Assembly: GCA_002085205.1 (NCBI GenBank)
Contig: NATF01000051.1
Coordinates: forward strand, 1 to 6,892
DNA length: 6,892 bases
Source: Candidatus Cloacimonas sp. 4484_275
GTDB lineage: Bacteria; Cloacimonadota; Cloacimonadia; Cloacimonadales; TCS61
Direction: 5' to 3'
The notes beneath the pieces are model-generated. The model made no database searches, had not been told where the DNA came from, and saw only the letters and a program-made list of their open reading frames with translations. Positions 6,472-6,892 of the stretch are shown here, piece after piece (position 1 is the first letter of the stretch; the number at the start of each line of letters is the position of its first letter). The position numbers and the translations under genes are program-made.

Positions 6472-6892
6472 TTGTTCTCCTTATTATCATAAGGTATTTT
6501 GATCAAAACTTCGAAAAAAGTTCTATCATCATCAATTTTTTCAAACCAATATTCAAGCGGTCTTCCCGACCTTCTTGCCATATCGATAAAACCGAGACCT
6601 GCACTACCTTCTTCAGATAATACCCCCGTTTTTCTTTTTTCATTATAATATTTTTTCAGTTTTTCTTTATCTAAAGAATTAATATAATCAAGATGTGATT
6701 TCAATTTTTTCTCAGAAGATTGTTTAATAATATTTCCACTAAAGACAAAAAAATATTCGGAATTTTTCTTGCCAACTCCAACTAAACCGATTCCTGTCCC
6801 CTTTTTATCGCTGTTATAATGCTTTTCAAAGGAATATTTCAGGACATTTTGTGCTTCTTCAATAAAAACGGCAAAAATTTTTTTAATGATAT
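6468..6892 (-). CDS. siaB: SiaB-like HATPase-fold protein kinase (SiaB/DUF6272 family), 5' end outside window
   Basis: The frame is open from the right edge to the stop at 6468, giving 140 visible residues; a TTG at 6704 is internal and not a real start. The visible part begins with KIFAVFIEEAQNVLKYS, an N-box-like helix of GHKL-type ATP-binding folds, continues with GTGIGLVGVGKKN and YFFVFSGNII, and has the glycine-rich EGSAGLGFIDMARRSG followed by LEYWFEKID. This order is that of SiaB proteins, which are about 180-190 residues long, so roughly 40-50 N-terminal residues are missing beyond the window. SiaB phosphorylates SiaC on its conserved threonine. The four-base overlap with the siaC-like gene shows co-translation. 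A SiaA-type phosphatase or sensor would be expected further upstream, outside this window. The family call rests on motif memory plus the adjoining siaC. Confidence 0.82.
   Translation of the reverse strand, partial: IIKKIFAVFIEEAQNVLKYSFEKHYNSDKKGTGIGLVGVGKKNSEYFFVFSGNIIKQSSEKKLKSHLDYINSLDKEKLKKYYNEKRKTGVLSEEGSAGLGFIDMARRSGRPLEYWFEKIDDDRTFFEVLIKIPYDNKENK

Noticed and set aside
1..6892. CRISPR array, tRNA, rRNA, transposase or phage genes
   Set aside because: No regularly spaced repeats, no cloverleaf-like T-loop signature, and no transposase or phage motif was seen on either strand.

Overview
The window is an AT-rich stretch of bacterial chromosome with short gaps between genes. It carries two separate class III nucleotide-cyclase loci, both on the minus strand, and one secreted protein gene on the plus strand between them. 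The composition, the secreted beta-propeller protein ending in a fibronectin-III-like module, and the giant double-cyclase/AAA/TPR architecture suggest an FCB-group or candidate-phylum bacterium such as Cloacimonadota. That assignment is inference from style; there is no rRNA or marker gene here to prove it.

Left part (1-2540, minus strand): this is the remains of one large signalling gene of the type cyclase domain 1, cyclase domain 2, AAA/NACHT-like ATPase, TPR repeats. It is now split into three reading frames. 2540-1800 encodes cyclase domain 1. 1789-170 encodes the second half of cyclase domain 2 plus the ATPase domain. 285-1 continues the TPR tail in another frame and runs off the window. 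At both frame changes a block of residues expected for the family is also missing, so these look like two out-of-frame internal deletions (or assembly errors) rather than single-base slips.

Middle (2541-5085): a 261-base divergent spacer contains a small perfect hairpin. A 675-residue exported protein (2802-4829, GTG start with a strong Shine-Dalgarno) follows, then a strong hairpin terminator with T-runs on both sides that can serve both converging transcription units. Next comes a short sequence that resembles a widely dispersed intergenic repeat (core tgtcatcttgagcggag).

Right part (5086-6892, minus strand): a tight three-gene unit transcribed from beyond the right edge. It encodes a SiaB-like HATPase-fold kinase (5' end outside the window), a SiaC/DUF1987 phosphoprotein with the phospho-acceptor threonine at residue 68, and a soluble class III adenylate/guanylate cyclase with an N-terminal coiled coil and a full set of catalytic residues. 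In Pseudomonas the SiaB/SiaC switch controls the diguanylate cyclase SiaD. Here the GGDEF enzyme appears to be replaced by a class III cyclase. The inferred circuit is that SiaB phosphorylates SiaC, and the unphosphorylated SiaC binds the cyclase coiled coil and sets cAMP (or cGMP) output. This is the most interesting system in the window.
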